Shown: positions 55,284-63,975 of the stretch, piece after piece
How positions within the stretch are numbered: position 1 is the stretch's first letter
Layout: the number at the start of each line of letters is the position of its first letter
Source: an uncultured Fibrobacter sp.
Lineage (GTDB): Bacteria > Fibrobacterota > Fibrobacteria > Fibrobacterales > Fibrobacteraceae
Assembly (NCBI RefSeq): GCF_947305105.1
Contig: NZ_CAMZCS010000004.1
Location: 121,265 to 185,264 of the forward strand
DNA: 64,000 nucleotides
Direction: 5' to 3'
The notes under the pieces: model-generated
What the model saw: the letters and a program-made list of their open reading frames with translations, nothing else
Databases searched by the model: none
What the model was told of the DNA's origin: nothing
Made by a program: the position numbers and the translations under genes

Positions 55284-55994
55284 CTACCCGCACACCCACT
55301 TTTCTTTCAGCCACTTGCAGAAGAACTCGCAAGCAGTGAGCCCGCCTGCTTTTGTGTACTTTGCTGGCATAGGCTTATTCCAGTGCGCACTCGACGGATG
55401 CATCGTATAGCAATAATCGACGCCGTGAGCAGCTGTCCAATCCCAAAGATTGCCGCCGAAATACTTGGGATAGTCGTCGGTTTCTGCGCACTTGCAAACC
55501 TTTGAACTCAAGAAAACAACAAGATTTGGCCGCAGAATTTCAAGTACCGAAATCAGGTTACGGATTGCCTGTTCCCGATCCAAAGACTCTCCACCATAAA
55601 CTTTCCACAGGTCATCAATTCCCGTTGTACAATCAGCAGGACGCAAAAAATAATTGAGGAACGCCACCTGATGCCAGCCATTGCCCCCGCTCGGCTGCAC
55701 CAGATTTAAGCAACGGTCAATCTCTTTCCCGAAACGTCCGCTCTTGCCCTCGCGAGTTCCGCGAGTATTGCACCAATCCTGCTCCGCTTCTGTCAAAACA
55801 GGCTTGCCGTTATACCACTTGGCCGCATCGTGATGAACCGTAGAACTCTCTGGCATGTAATGGCTCTCGCCAAGCAACAAGAGTTTCTTGTGCTTCGGAG
55901 ATTCGTAATCACTCCCTACAAAGGGCATCATATACGGATGCGATTTATAGAAAGGAACTGATTGCAATTGTGAGTCGTAAAAAGTATTGGACAT
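55284..55994 (-). CDS. Uracil-DNA glycosylase superfamily-like protein
   Basis: A 236-residue soluble protein. It has the two spaced motifs expected of the UDG fold: a first strand-loop KKLLLLGESHYMPES (residues 36-50), comparable to the G-x-x-P motif 1, and YTMHPSSAHWNKP (HPSS at 199-202), comparable to the HPS motif 2, with a central strand LRPNLVVFLSSKVCKC between them. The residues that cleave uracil in known families are not clearly present, so it is a UDG-like protein of unknown activity. GGAGGT precedes the ATG. It is the last gene of the GTPase operon, 15 bp after the zinc-motif gene. Confidence 0.6.
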   Translation of the reverse strand: MSNTFYDSQLQSVPFYKSHPYMMPFVGSDYESPKHKKLLLLGESHYMPESSTVHHDAAKWYNGKPVLTEAEQDWCNTRGTREGKSGRFGKEIDRCLNLVQPSGGNGWHQVAFLNYFLRPADCTTGIDDLWKVYGGESLDREQAIRNLISVLEILRPNLVVFLSSKVCKCAETDDYPKYFGGNLWDWTAAHGVDYCYTMHPSSAHWNKPMPAKYTKAGGLTACEFFCKWLKEKWVCG

Positions 55995-56009
55995 ATCACC
56001 TCCAATTGT

Positions 56010-56258
56010 TTACAGAGCCGGTTCGTGACCGCCCTTTGCCGGACTCTTTAGACAACGAGCATTCACCATGGCAAATATCGTCGGAAATTGCAGCCCACAA
56101 TATTTGCAAGTGTACTTGGACTTTTCGGAACCCTCATACAGCACATGGTTTGCACCACCACCCTGTTTTACACAGCGAGCATTCACCAAAGCAAAAACCG
56201 AAGGGAGCCCGATTCCGCAATATTTACAGTAGAACTTGGTGGGCATAAGAGCATTCAC
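56010..56258 (-). CDS. Small tandem zinc-motif protein
   Basis: An 82-residue protein made of two near-identical units. Each reads [YF]-C-K-Y-C-G, then about ten residues ending NARC, and later His: C11-x2-C14-x14-C29-x8-H38 and C51-x2-C54-x14-C69-x8-H78. The equal spacing predicts two zinc sites of CCCH type. Its ATG overlaps the LeoA-like stop codon as ATGA, so it is translated together with the GTPases. I know no function; an adaptor or nucleic-acid-binding role is conceivable. A truncated third copy of the unit lies at the head of the operon. Confidence 0.75.
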   Translation of the reverse strand: MNALMPTKFYCKYCGIGLPSVFALVNARCVKQGGGANHVLYEGSEKSKYTCKYCGLQFPTIFAMVNARCLKSPAKGGHEPAL

Positions 56259-58048
56259 CTTCCAAAGAATCTTCTGAAGAACCCTTTATTTCGTGTAGGC
56301 TCATCTACAATTTCAGCGTCAATAGCCTCATTTTTCCAAAAACGAAGCATTTTGGTTTTTGCCTCATTACAGAACATTTCTGCATTTTGGAATTCAAGCA
56401 ATTTTTTCTCAGTAGATTCAATTTGCTGTTCCATTTCAATAATCTGAGGGGCAAAAGTATTGATAAAATTTTCAGGCAAAAATTCATCGTAAACACTTTT
56501 AAATGCTCCTTGAACAGCAGAAAGTAACTCATTACGTGTTTTTTCCAATTTCCCAGCATTTATTTTAGCCATAACGACATCAACCACATCGAGAACAACA
56601 CCAACTGCAGCTCCAATTGCAGGAATCTCCTTAGAGATAAAATTCGTCAATTTAACAGCACCCCAAGGCTTAAACTTAATCACGACACCCACTTTGCCTA
56701 ACAAATCTCGCCCAGCAAAGACCATTGCTTTATTGACACCTTGTGCAGCATTACTAATTCCCCCAATGCCTTTACGAACCAAGGACAAAGCATCATTAAC
56801 ATTTGTTGTCCCAACATCTAAATCTGAACGAATTTTTTCACCCGCAGCATTTACTATTTGTTCAAAATGATCTGTTAAAATATCTTGTATTTTCCCATTC
56901 AATTTATATCCAGCATCGTCTCCCGTACCCAATTCATCTTCGACAATTTCCCTCATCGTCTCCATTGTCGCGTTACGAATTTTGCTACATATACTTCGTT
57001 CTAAGGAATCTAATTCTTCGCGACATGGCCTTTTTTCTCTATTCAGATCCTTTTTTGTATTGCTTAAATCACGACGCATCATTTCAACGGTCCGTTTGAC
57101 CTCGGGGATTACAGCTTCATTTAATTGAATTTGTTCTTGACGAAGAATTTCAAGATTTTGCGAAACTTCCTCGAAGATGGCTGTCAACGCAGCATCTTTC
57201 ATAAGTTTTTCGGGTAAGGTGCTTTTTACAACCTCATCTACCATATTTCTCAAATTTGGCATACGAGAGAATTCTTCGTATTTAGAACGATGCTCATCAG
57301 TCAACCAATAATTTTCTTTACCATCATCATTTTCTTGAAGTCCCTTGCCTTCAGGATCAGAAGAAATGCACACAATATTTAAATTTTGAATTTTCGAGTC
57401 ATTAATATCTAAATCACAAAAACGAGCTACATTTTCTTTTAAGAAAGCTCTCTTTTGTTTTTCTTTTTCTGCAAAATCTTCTTCATCGGTATAATCACAA
57501 ATATCATCCATTCGATTAATAACAAAGATTGTATTATCGAATTTTTTCAAGGTTTTCATCAGCCAGGAAACCATTTCTTTGTGACTATCCTTAAGAGGAT
57601 TCGTTGCCGCTACAATATAAAGAATAATATGGGCTTCTGAAATATATTTTTCAGTTTTTTCAGAAAATTTTTGACCAAAAAGACCCGGAGTATCAACAAA
57701 AACACAGGGCGGCAGATCTTCTGATATATTGCAAGGTTCATATTCAATGATTTCATCAGAGGATTCTTCTTCTGCAATTTTCATATTAGAATCAGCATGA
57801 CCTAAAAAACCAGCAACAGTACTTGTTTTACCATCAGAGAAGGCTCCTACAAGAGCTATTTTCAGCTTACCTTTTTGCAAGCCATCTTTCAGAGCATTAA
57901 CCTTCGCTATAGAATTTGCAAAAGCTGTAGTCAATTCTTCTGACAAAGCCTTCACTTTCATTTCGTTTAGCAATTCACTAAACTGAATCAATTTCTGAAT
58001 GAAATTGTTCTGTTCCTGAGTGAAGGAATTTTTATTGTTAAGCGACAT
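56255..58048 (-). CDS. leoA: LeoA-like bacterial dynamin GTPase
   Basis: A 597-residue dynamin-like GTPase. The G domain has G1 GAFSDGKTS (residues 68-76), G3 DTPGLFG (119-125) and G4 NRMD (178-181). Long helical segments follow, then a hydrophobic stretch (IPAIGAAVGVVLDVVDVVMA, around 480-500) that could be the membrane paddle, then a C-terminal coiled coil and basic tail (RNKGFFRRFFGR). The F-S-D-G-K-T form of the P-loop is what I associate with LeoA of enterotoxigenic E. coli. In Eleos anti-phage systems LeoA works with LeoBC; here the leoB/leoC-like genes are directly upstream. Strong ribosome site GGAGGTAAGCA; the start overlaps the upstream gene by 11 bp. Confidence 0.8.
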   Translation of the reverse strand: MSLNNKNSFTQEQNNFIQKLIQFSELLNEMKVKALSEELTTAFANSIAKVNALKDGLQKGKLKIALVGAFSDGKTSTVAGFLGHADSNMKIAEEESSDEIIEYEPCNISEDLPPCVFVDTPGLFGQKFSEKTEKYISEAHIILYIVAATNPLKDSHKEMVSWLMKTLKKFDNTIFVINRMDDICDYTDEEDFAEKEKQKRAFLKENVARFCDLDINDSKIQNLNIVCISSDPEGKGLQENDDGKENYWLTDEHRSKYEEFSRMPNLRNMVDEVVKSTLPEKLMKDAALTAIFEEVSQNLEILRQEQIQLNEAVIPEVKRTVEMMRRDLSNTKKDLNREKRPCREELDSLERSICSKIRNATMETMREIVEDELGTGDDAGYKLNGKIQDILTDHFEQIVNAAGEKIRSDLDVGTTNVNDALSLVRKGIGGISNAAQGVNKAMVFAGRDLLGKVGVVIKFKPWGAVKLTNFISKEIPAIGAAVGVVLDVVDVVMAKINAGKLEKTRNELLSAVQGAFKSVYDEFLPENFINTFAPQIIEMEQQIESTEKKLLEFQNAEMFCNEAKTKMLRFWKNEAIDAEIVDEPTRNKGFFRRFFGR

Positions 58049-59708
58049 TGCTTACCTCCAAGTTATCAATTTTCTTTATAATATTCTTCTGAATCTTTTT
58101 GATTTCTTTATCAAAATTCGTTAAGAGATTTTCCGTAATTTGTGCATCTTCTTTAACCTTCAAAGCCTTTGCAGAAAGATTGTCACCCGCTTTCGTCACA
58201 GATTGAACATGCTCTTCTATTGTTGGCTTTAATTCTTCCCATGTTTTTTCAGCCATATCTTCTACTTTTTCTTGTGCTAATTTTTTAAAATTCATAATGC
58301 GGGTTTTCTCTCTGAATCCATACTTTATCCAACCCTTAACAGTTCCCCAAAGAGCCCCTAATCCCGCGCCAATACCCGCTCCAAGTGCGGTTCCCACAAC
58401 AGGGAAAACATGAGTTCCGATCCAAGCCCCTAATGCAGCTCCAGATGCTGCACTTGTCGCTACACCAAAAGCAAAATCACCCAAACCGCCCCAATCAAAC
58501 GAAGTATCCTCCATACTTGGCATTTCTGCTTTCAAATTTTTCAATTGTAAAGTCATGCTATGAACGAAATCATCTGCATATGCTTTTACTCTTTCAAAAT
58601 AATCTTCACAAGAAGCTTTCATCACATCAGAAATTTTCTTTTTTAAATTTTCATTCAACTTACGCTTAGCATTTTTGAACCTTCTCTCTATATCTTCACG
58701 AACGATTTTAGCATTTTCCTCTATACTCGGAAAAAAAATATTTTCCAATATTTCATCGTTATAAAAATCTTTTATGGCGTTTCGCACTGCGCTGGTCATA
58801 TTTCGATGGAATCGCTTTTTTGCATCATCTAAGCCTGCAATCAAGGTATTTGCACTTCGTTCTGCCTTTATTCGGTAAGTTTTCCATGCTTTTTGCTGTT
58901 CTTGAATGGAGGCTAGAAAGCCCTCACCAAGAACATTTTGGAGTCTACAAAAGGCGTTCTTACGCATTCGATTGGGAGCATTCATGCAGCTTTGTGTTAT
59001 AGCCTTCTTTAAACTCGCCATATTGCTTATTTGCAGCAATTCTTTATCTGTGGCATGCAGAAGAAAACTTTGTTGTTGACGATGTAAAGATATTAAGGAT
59101 TCTTGAACCTCTTTATTATCTTCAAATTCTGCAGGATTGGCAAAAGAACTATTTCCATCATGCAAAGATAAGCCGCACAACGCCGGTAAAACAGCACAAC
59201 CAACCGTTCCCATATATAATTCATTCGAAATTTTTTGAAGTAGAGCATTTTCTATATTGCAGTTTTTCCGCAATTCTCCTTTTACTTTTTTTAGCATATC
59301 TTTGACATAGTCATCTCCATCATATTTTTTTTGAGGAGACAGAGGAATATTGTGTATCCCAAGCACATCAACATTTTTGCCTAGGTAACTTTGTATTTTT
59401 TCGAGAGTATTGGATTCAATACCCTTTGCTTCGCGAGCTACATAACAAACTAAATGAGCTTTTTTCAAGGCCTCTTTTATGATTTCAACAAAATTTGTTT
59501 CCTTTCCCTCAATGCCAGGAATATCTATAAGCTGTGCAGAAACTCCGTTAATAATAAAATTATAGGACCTGTAGGTTTTCGTAAAATCCTGAGAACCATT
59601 ACCAATTATAGTTCCATCAACATTATAATACATTGAAAATTTACTCTGTGGAGCAATTTTCACAGCATCAATCAAAGAGTTAAGGAAGGATAAAACTTTA
59701 TCAGCCAT
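58038..59708 (-). CDS. leoB: LeoB-like dynamin subunit (G3 and helical domains, no P-loop)
   Basis: A 556-residue protein that begins inside a GTPase domain: DGTIIGNGSQDFTKTYRSYNF (G2 region) and QLIDIPGIEG (G3, about 60-68) are present, but there is no P-loop. VDVLGIHNIPLSP may stand in for G4. Helical stalk-like regions follow, with a glycine-rich hydrophobic segment (about 420-470: SAASGAALGAWIGTHVFP, VVGTALGAGIGAGLG) typical of a membrane-inserting paddle. The missing P-loop is in the gene just upstream. The ATG at 59708 overlaps that gene's stop as TGATG. The two products should together make one GTPase. Confidence 0.75.
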   Translation of the reverse strand: MADKVLSFLNSLIDAVKIAPQSKFSMYYNVDGTIIGNGSQDFTKTYRSYNFIINGVSAQLIDIPGIEGKETNFVEIIKEALKKAHLVCYVAREAKGIESNTLEKIQSYLGKNVDVLGIHNIPLSPQKKYDGDDYVKDMLKKVKGELRKNCNIENALLQKISNELYMGTVGCAVLPALCGLSLHDGNSSFANPAEFEDNKEVQESLISLHRQQQSFLLHATDKELLQISNMASLKKAITQSCMNAPNRMRKNAFCRLQNVLGEGFLASIQEQQKAWKTYRIKAERSANTLIAGLDDAKKRFHRNMTSAVRNAIKDFYNDEILENIFFPSIEENAKIVREDIERRFKNAKRKLNENLKKKISDVMKASCEDYFERVKAYADDFVHSMTLQLKNLKAEMPSMEDTSFDWGGLGDFAFGVATSAASGAALGAWIGTHVFPVVGTALGAGIGAGLGALWGTVKGWIKYGFREKTRIMNFKKLAQEKVEDMAEKTWEELKPTIEEHVQSVTKAGDNLSAKALKVKEDAQITENLLTNFDKEIKKIQKNIIKKIDNLEVSNVA

Positions 59709-60208
59709 CAAATAGCTCCCGAAAGCAAGAAACCACCAATAATGCCAATTATTAGAATAAAGACATATATAAAGACTGAAATCACTTTAGATTTAGGAGA
59801 ATAGACTTTTTTTAGATTCTCAAGATTATTAATGACTTCAACACATTTTTCTTCATATTTTTTCTTTAAAGCGGCACAATTATTACTGCGTTTTTCCATT
59901 GCTTTCGCACGGGATTCTTCATCAAAAAGAATACGCAATGATTCAATAATTGTACTTTTCCCAGCATTTGTTGCACCAAAAAAAGCGATTGTAAATTTTT
60001 CAAATTCACTATCTTTCTCAAGAGATTCCACAGCGACTTTAAATTCTTCATTTTTTTCTTCTATGTTTTTTACAACATCATCTATTCTACTTTGCAATTC
60101 TTCATCATGTTGAGAATTAGCTTCTTTCAGTTTAGCTAAAATTTCATCAACCGCAGAAGACGTATTTGAATAGTATTCTGAAATCTCATCTTTAATGCTT
60201 TCTGCCAT
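59708..60208 (-). CDS. leoC: LeoC-like dynamin subunit (P-loop, coiled coil, membrane helix)
   Basis: A 166-residue protein: an N-terminal coiled coil (about 15-70), a P-loop G1 in FTIAFFGATNAGKSTIIESL (GATNAGKST, residues 78-86), a second coiled coil (about 98-135) and one membrane helix at the C-terminus (KVISVFIYVFILIIGIIGGF, 141-160). No G3 or G4 follows; these are in the next gene. In one-piece homologues of this GTPase family a coiled insert lies between G1 and G2, so the gene break falls within that insert. The ATG at 60208 has a GGGG ribosome-like site; the longer frame to 60235 is less likely. Confidence 0.75.
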   Translation of the reverse strand: MAESIKDEISEYYSNTSSAVDEILAKLKEANSQHDEELQSRIDDVVKNIEEKNEEFKVAVESLEKDSEFEKFTIAFFGATNAGKSTIIESLRILFDEESRAKAMEKRSNNCAALKKKYEEKCVEVINNLENLKKVYSPKSKVISVFIYVFILIIGIIGGFLLSGAI

Positions 60209-60276
60209 ATACAAGCCCCTTTTGCAATAGTCCAAGCGTCATAGGATTGTCCGCACTTCTTACAGTAGTATGTCAT
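60136..60276 (-). pseudogene. Truncated zinc-motif ORF at the head of the operon
   Basis: A 46-codon frame beginning MTYYCKKCGQSYDAWTIAKG followed by AC. It matches the repeat unit of the 82-residue zinc-motif protein (YTCKYCG...ARC), then runs out of frame into the leoC-like gene and loses the His. It overlaps that gene by 73 bp. It could be a relic, or a leader peptide whose translation feeds the next gene. Confidence 0.5.
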
Positions 60277-60625
60277 GATTCACCATTCCCATCAGTTTCC
60301 TTGCTTTTATTACGGATCCTCGCATTTATTCACAGGTTTTGCCGACCGTCCTTAATATAAAATGAGCAGGCGACAATAGATGTCGTTTGTTCTCGGACAC
60401 AAGAATTCCACAAAAGAGTCTATGCCGCTTAGTCTTCCTAGAATTTGAAATTTTGCCGATTTCGATTGAAAGCCAAGAGCAAAGCTCAAACTTATGTCTA
60501 AAACGCGATTACCTTATAAAAGCCTCTTTTCCCACCAATATAATCTAATTTTTACATAAAGGAACCAACAAAAAAATGGCCCAAAGGCCACTTTTTTCAC
60601 TTTCCAGAAATACACAAAAAATCAC
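60277..60625. other. Intergenic region upstream of the GTPase operon
   Basis: About 350 bp with no gene. It contains a hairpin (60364-60393: GAGCA, CGACA / TGTCG, TTGTTC) that resembles the gltA terminator stem, and a bidirectional terminator at 60571-60597. The operon promoter is probably between 60280 and 60360, but I see no clear -35/-10 pair. Confidence 0.5.
60571..60597. terminator. Terminator of the DUF1232 gene
   Basis: TGGCC/GGCCA stem with a short loop, flanked by A6 and T6, so it can work in both directions; it lies 29 bp past the stop of the leftward DUF1232 gene. Confidence 0.8.
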
Positions 60626-60964
60626 TTACTTCACAATCAATGCCACAATCGCTGCAATCAAACCGCCGAGTAGCAACGCGGCAATCACGACTGCGATGAC
60701 CATAAACCACTTGGCGTATTTCAGGATTTTCACCATGGCGGAATTCTGGTCCTTCGTGAACTGCTGCACAGCATTCATTGTCGCGGTCACGAGGAATCCG
60801 ATGTCGTCAATCCAGCCCACTACGGGGACGGCATCTGGCGCCAAGTCGATGGGCGACACAGTGTATAAAAGAGACATGATGACGAGGAAAACGGCAAGCC
60901 CCTTCTGCATAGGCGAGGCGCCGTTCAATTCCTTCACATCGTGTACTTCGGGTTCTTTATCCAT
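60626..60964 (-). CDS. YkvA family DUF1232 membrane protein
   Basis: A 112-residue small membrane protein. The DUF1232 signature is clear: LYTVSPIDLAPDAVPVVGWIDDIGFLVTA, preceded by a membrane helix (GLAVFLVIMSLLY) and followed by a C-terminal hydrophobic segment (WFMVIAVVIAALLLGGLIAA). The family occurs widely with unknown function. It starts 3 bp after the end of the cellulase gene, so it may be co-transcribed with it. Confidence 0.88.
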   Translation of the reverse strand: MDKEPEVHDVKELNGASPMQKGLAVFLVIMSLLYTVSPIDLAPDAVPVVGWIDDIGFLVTATMNAVQQFTKDQNSAMVKILKYAKWFMVIAVVIAALLLGGLIAAIVALIVK

Positions 60965-60967
60965 ATC

Positions 60968-63910
60968 TTACCTCAGTCTCCGTAGGCCTTTGGGCATCGG
61001 GACTTCTTCGCCGTCTTCTTGCAACAGGTAAATGTTGTCGAGGCTGATGTAACCTTTGCCGCTGTGGCGTGCGCGGAATGCGAAATTCTTGATTTTTGTC
61101 GGGTCAAGCTGCGGAATCGTCTTGCCCCAGCCTTCTTGCTTCATGTTTTCCCAAATGAGCGTGTCGCGCACCCAGTTGCCACGCGTATTCTTGAGGCGAA
61201 TCATGAACTCGTCGTAGTCCTTCACCTGTTCGCTCATAATCTGCAATTCTATATAACCTTGCGGGTTGTTGTGGGTTGTAGCATAGTCGAACACGATACC
61301 CACCGATTTTTTCACCTCGGGCGGCAGCACATAATAGGCGCCGGAGTAGTTGGGCCAACCCAAGTCAGGCGGCTGTTCGACGATGAAGTCATGACGGATG
61401 TAGCCACCGAGCGGAGGATTGCCGTTATACACCTTGGCATCCATCGAAGTTGCATTGTCGCCGTTGACAACCGGGAACCAGTCCACCGCATCGATTCCAT
61501 TGTCGAAGTTTTGCATCACGCTTGTGGTGCGGTAGGCGCCGCGGATGCGGAACGGAACCTTGAGCACGGTTTGTTTCTTACCCAAGCCCTGTAATACCAC
61601 CTGAATTTCGCGTTTTCCGTTGGAGATTCCTGCAGGCACGGGGATTTTCGCATGGAAACTCTCGATGGACGAATTCCACTTGCCATCATCCGGATTGACA
61701 GGCTGCGTAAGCGTCCCAGCCTTGCCCCAGTTAGCAATTTTCACGATACCACCGGTCAACTGCCCGTCTTCTTGCCTTGCAGTCACGAACAAGTCCAGCG
61801 TATCCCCGGCAAGCAGAACCTTCTTCTCCAGCGCGGCAGCAATCACCTCAGGCACAGCAGCTTTCGCTTTCGTTTGAGCGTCCAGCCCAACTACACGGGG
61901 ATTGATACGCACGATAGCCAAACCAAATCCGGGAATTTCAACATCCTTGCTCTTGCTCGGATTCATACGACGTCCACTCGGCCCCATTTTGGGATACGGG
62001 TATGCATCCTTCTGGTCGCCAACCCACTTGAACTGATCCGGGCCGAACACGTCCACTTCGGTACGCACCTGGTCCGAAGCGCCGCTTGCACGGTCCACCT
62101 GGACAACCTGCTTGGAATCGGTCATGTTGACAAGCATGACACGGCAACTGTCGTTTTTGCAGATGGCGTACGGAGTCACGCTTTCTGTAGAACTTTTCAC
62201 GGGGACAACGGCGTAGCCGTCTTCGAGGAAGCGCTTGAATACCATGTAGACACCAAAGTATTCCGCAGTAAGTTCCAGACTTTGCAATTTATTCCAGGAA
62301 CCTTCCTTGACAAGAGCCGTCATGCTGATAGTGCCCCACGTGTGGTCCGGGCCTTCAAAGACGTTACCGAAAGCATCCCAGGGCAATGCTTGCAAGCGGT
62401 TGCCAAAGCGGACCGCATATTGTGCAAAGACGTTCGCGGCGCCCGCAGCCTGCGGGTAGTCCATCCAAATTTCACTTCCCAGCACAGACGTACTGAATTC
62501 CGAAAGCGAAATACGGCGTTCCCCGTCCAGATAAAGCTTCATCCAGGCATCCAGCGTATCGGCATTGTGCCCGATATCCATCGTCGCCTTGAGCATGTCC
62601 TTCGCATTCAGGTTATCGGGTGCCCAGTACGGGTAAGTGTGCAAGTCAAACACATCCAGATAGCGCTTGCCATCCTTCTTTTCGGCCTCGCCCACAATGC
62701 GCAGGAATTCGGCGACCCAGAACTTGCCGTCCCCGAAACCGGCACCCTTCTCTTGCATCTTGTGCGAACTGAACAGCGGCCCGTGCAAAATGATGGAGGG
62801 GTCCACGGCCTTCATGGCGCGAGCATACTCGACAAATCGGGCGGCATACTGCCTTGCCGACAGCGGGCCGGATTCTTCCCATTCGCCATCGAGCTCGTTG
62901 CCGATTTGCCACTGCTTGATTCCGTACTTCTTCTTCACGTTTGCGTACTTCACCCATGCGGCGGCCTCCTTGGCCGTACCCGTTCCCGCGTTCACGCAGA
63001 TGAGCGCCTGTGCGTTAGGAATCTTGGAGATGTACGCCATGAACTCCTCGAAATGCCACTTGATGTTCGTCCAGTCGGTACGCGGTTTGTCGCCGTTGCG
63101 AGTGGACACCGCAAAGAACTTGTACTCGTTACCGGCAAGCAGGTCGTCGCTGCCGCTATAAAGTTTCATCTCGCGCACCTGCACGCCCTTGCTGGGCAAA
63201 TCCGGAGTCTTGAAGCGGATAGCCACATAGCGTGCCTTGATTTGCGCAAACTTGTACTTTGACTGTTCCGACGTCACCTTCACCGTGCCTACGGCCTTCA
63301 GCTTGTTTTCCAGGCCCTGGTGCACACCCGGATAAGGCGCATAATCTTCGGTCCAGTAAGAGAATTCGAAAGACTTCGGACGAAGCGTTCCCCAATCGAT
63401 AATCAAGGAATCCAAGTCCTTCTTTTCCTTGAACTCCACAACAATCCAAGGCGGATCGTTCGGGTCCAAGATTTCGCCCCACCACATCGTTTCCATGTTG
63501 CCGTCGGCCAAGTGGCTGCGGCGGACAAATCCCCAGTTGTCCTTGGTCGTCCCGCGGTAAACAGTCTCGCCCAGGAACCCTGGAGTCCATTCCTTTTCGC
63601 TCGGAGTCCAGAGGCCCGTGCTGTCGTAGCTGCCCGAACCATTCCAGTGGTAATCGTTTGACAAACTCCCGTTCGGGAAACGGAACACATTGTAGCCGCC
63701 ATCAACCAAGGCGGGCGCCATGTCGAAGTAACGGGTTGGCGGATTCCATATGGCAAGGTCGGCAGCCAGCATGTGGTCCTTGTTGATGGCAATGCCCGGC
63801 TGCGTGTCGTCAACAGTCACCACGTTCTGCGCAGCGAACGCGCTACCGGCCGTTGCACTTGCACACAAGGCTCCGGCAAACAAATATTTTTCAACAGTAT
63901 TTCCAAACAT
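60968..63910 (-). CDS. GH51-like secreted glycoside hydrolase (endoglucanase F type) with CBM11-like domain
   Basis: A 980-residue exported enzyme. Signal peptide (about 1-27), then a (beta/alpha)8 barrel of clan A type with a discoidin-like insert (LADGNMETMWWGEILDPNDP, then VVEFKEKKDLDSLIIDWG). The acid/base Glu is in KQWQIGNELDGEW and the probable nucleophile in RRISLSEFSTSV; the order fits GH51. The C-terminal 180 residues (MQNFDNGIDAVDWFPVVNGD, then IKNFAFRARHSGKGYISLDN) look like a CBM11-type jelly roll. F. succinogenes has a large GH51 cellulase, EGF/Cel51A, of similar size, so I infer a cellulase; an arabinofuranosidase is possible. It would act outside the cell on plant cell walls. 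Confidence 0.68.
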   Translation of the reverse strand: MFGNTVEKYLFAGALCASATAGSAFAAQNVVTVDDTQPGIAINKDHMLAADLAIWNPPTRYFDMAPALVDGGYNVFRFPNGSLSNDYHWNGSGSYDSTGLWTPSEKEWTPGFLGETVYRGTTKDNWGFVRRSHLADGNMETMWWGEILDPNDPPWIVVEFKEKKDLDSLIIDWGTLRPKSFEFSYWTEDYAPYPGVHQGLENKLKAVGTVKVTSEQSKYKFAQIKARYVAIRFKTPDLPSKGVQVREMKLYSGSDDLLAGNEYKFFAVSTRNGDKPRTDWTNIKWHFEEFMAYISKIPNAQALICVNAGTGTAKEAAAWVKYANVKKKYGIKQWQIGNELDGEWEESGPLSARQYAARFVEYARAMKAVDPSIILHGPLFSSHKMQEKGAGFGDGKFWVAEFLRIVGEAEKKDGKRYLDVFDLHTYPYWAPDNLNAKDMLKATMDIGHNADTLDAWMKLYLDGERRISLSEFSTSVLGSEIWMDYPQAAGAANVFAQYAVRFGNRLQALPWDAFGNVFEGPDHTWGTISMTALVKEGSWNKLQSLELTAEYFGVYMVFKRFLEDGYAVVPVKSSTESVTPYAICKNDSCRVMLVNMTDSKQVVQVDRASGASDQVRTEVDVFGPDQFKWVGDQKDAYPYPKMGPSGRRMNPSKSKDVEIPGFGLAIVRINPRVVGLDAQTKAKAAVPEVIAAALEKKVLLAGDTLDLFVTARQEDGQLTGGIVKIANWGKAGTLTQPVNPDDGKWNSSIESFHAKIPVPAGISNGKREIQVVLQGLGKKQTVLKVPFRIRGAYRTTSVMQNFDNGIDAVDWFPVVNGDNATSMDAKVYNGNPPLGGYIRHDFIVEQPPDLGWPNYSGAYYVLPPEVKKSVGIVFDYATTHNNPQGYIELQIMSEQVKDYDEFMIRLKNTRGNWVRDTLIWENMKQEGWGKTIPQLDPTKIKNFAFRARHSGKGYISLDNIYLLQEDGEEVPMPKGLRRLR

Positions 63911-63945
63911 ATATACCTAAGGGGAATAAACCTTTTAGGAATATA

Positions 63946-63975
63946 CAAAAAGGGACCCGCCGGCGAAGCCGGCGG
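63946..63975 (-). terminator. Leftward terminator upstream of the cellulase gene
   Basis: Perfect CCGCCGGC/GCCGGCGG stem with a TTC loop, then GTCCCTTTTTG reading leftward. It should end transcription of a gene beyond the right window edge and insulate the cellulase promoter. Confidence 0.8.
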
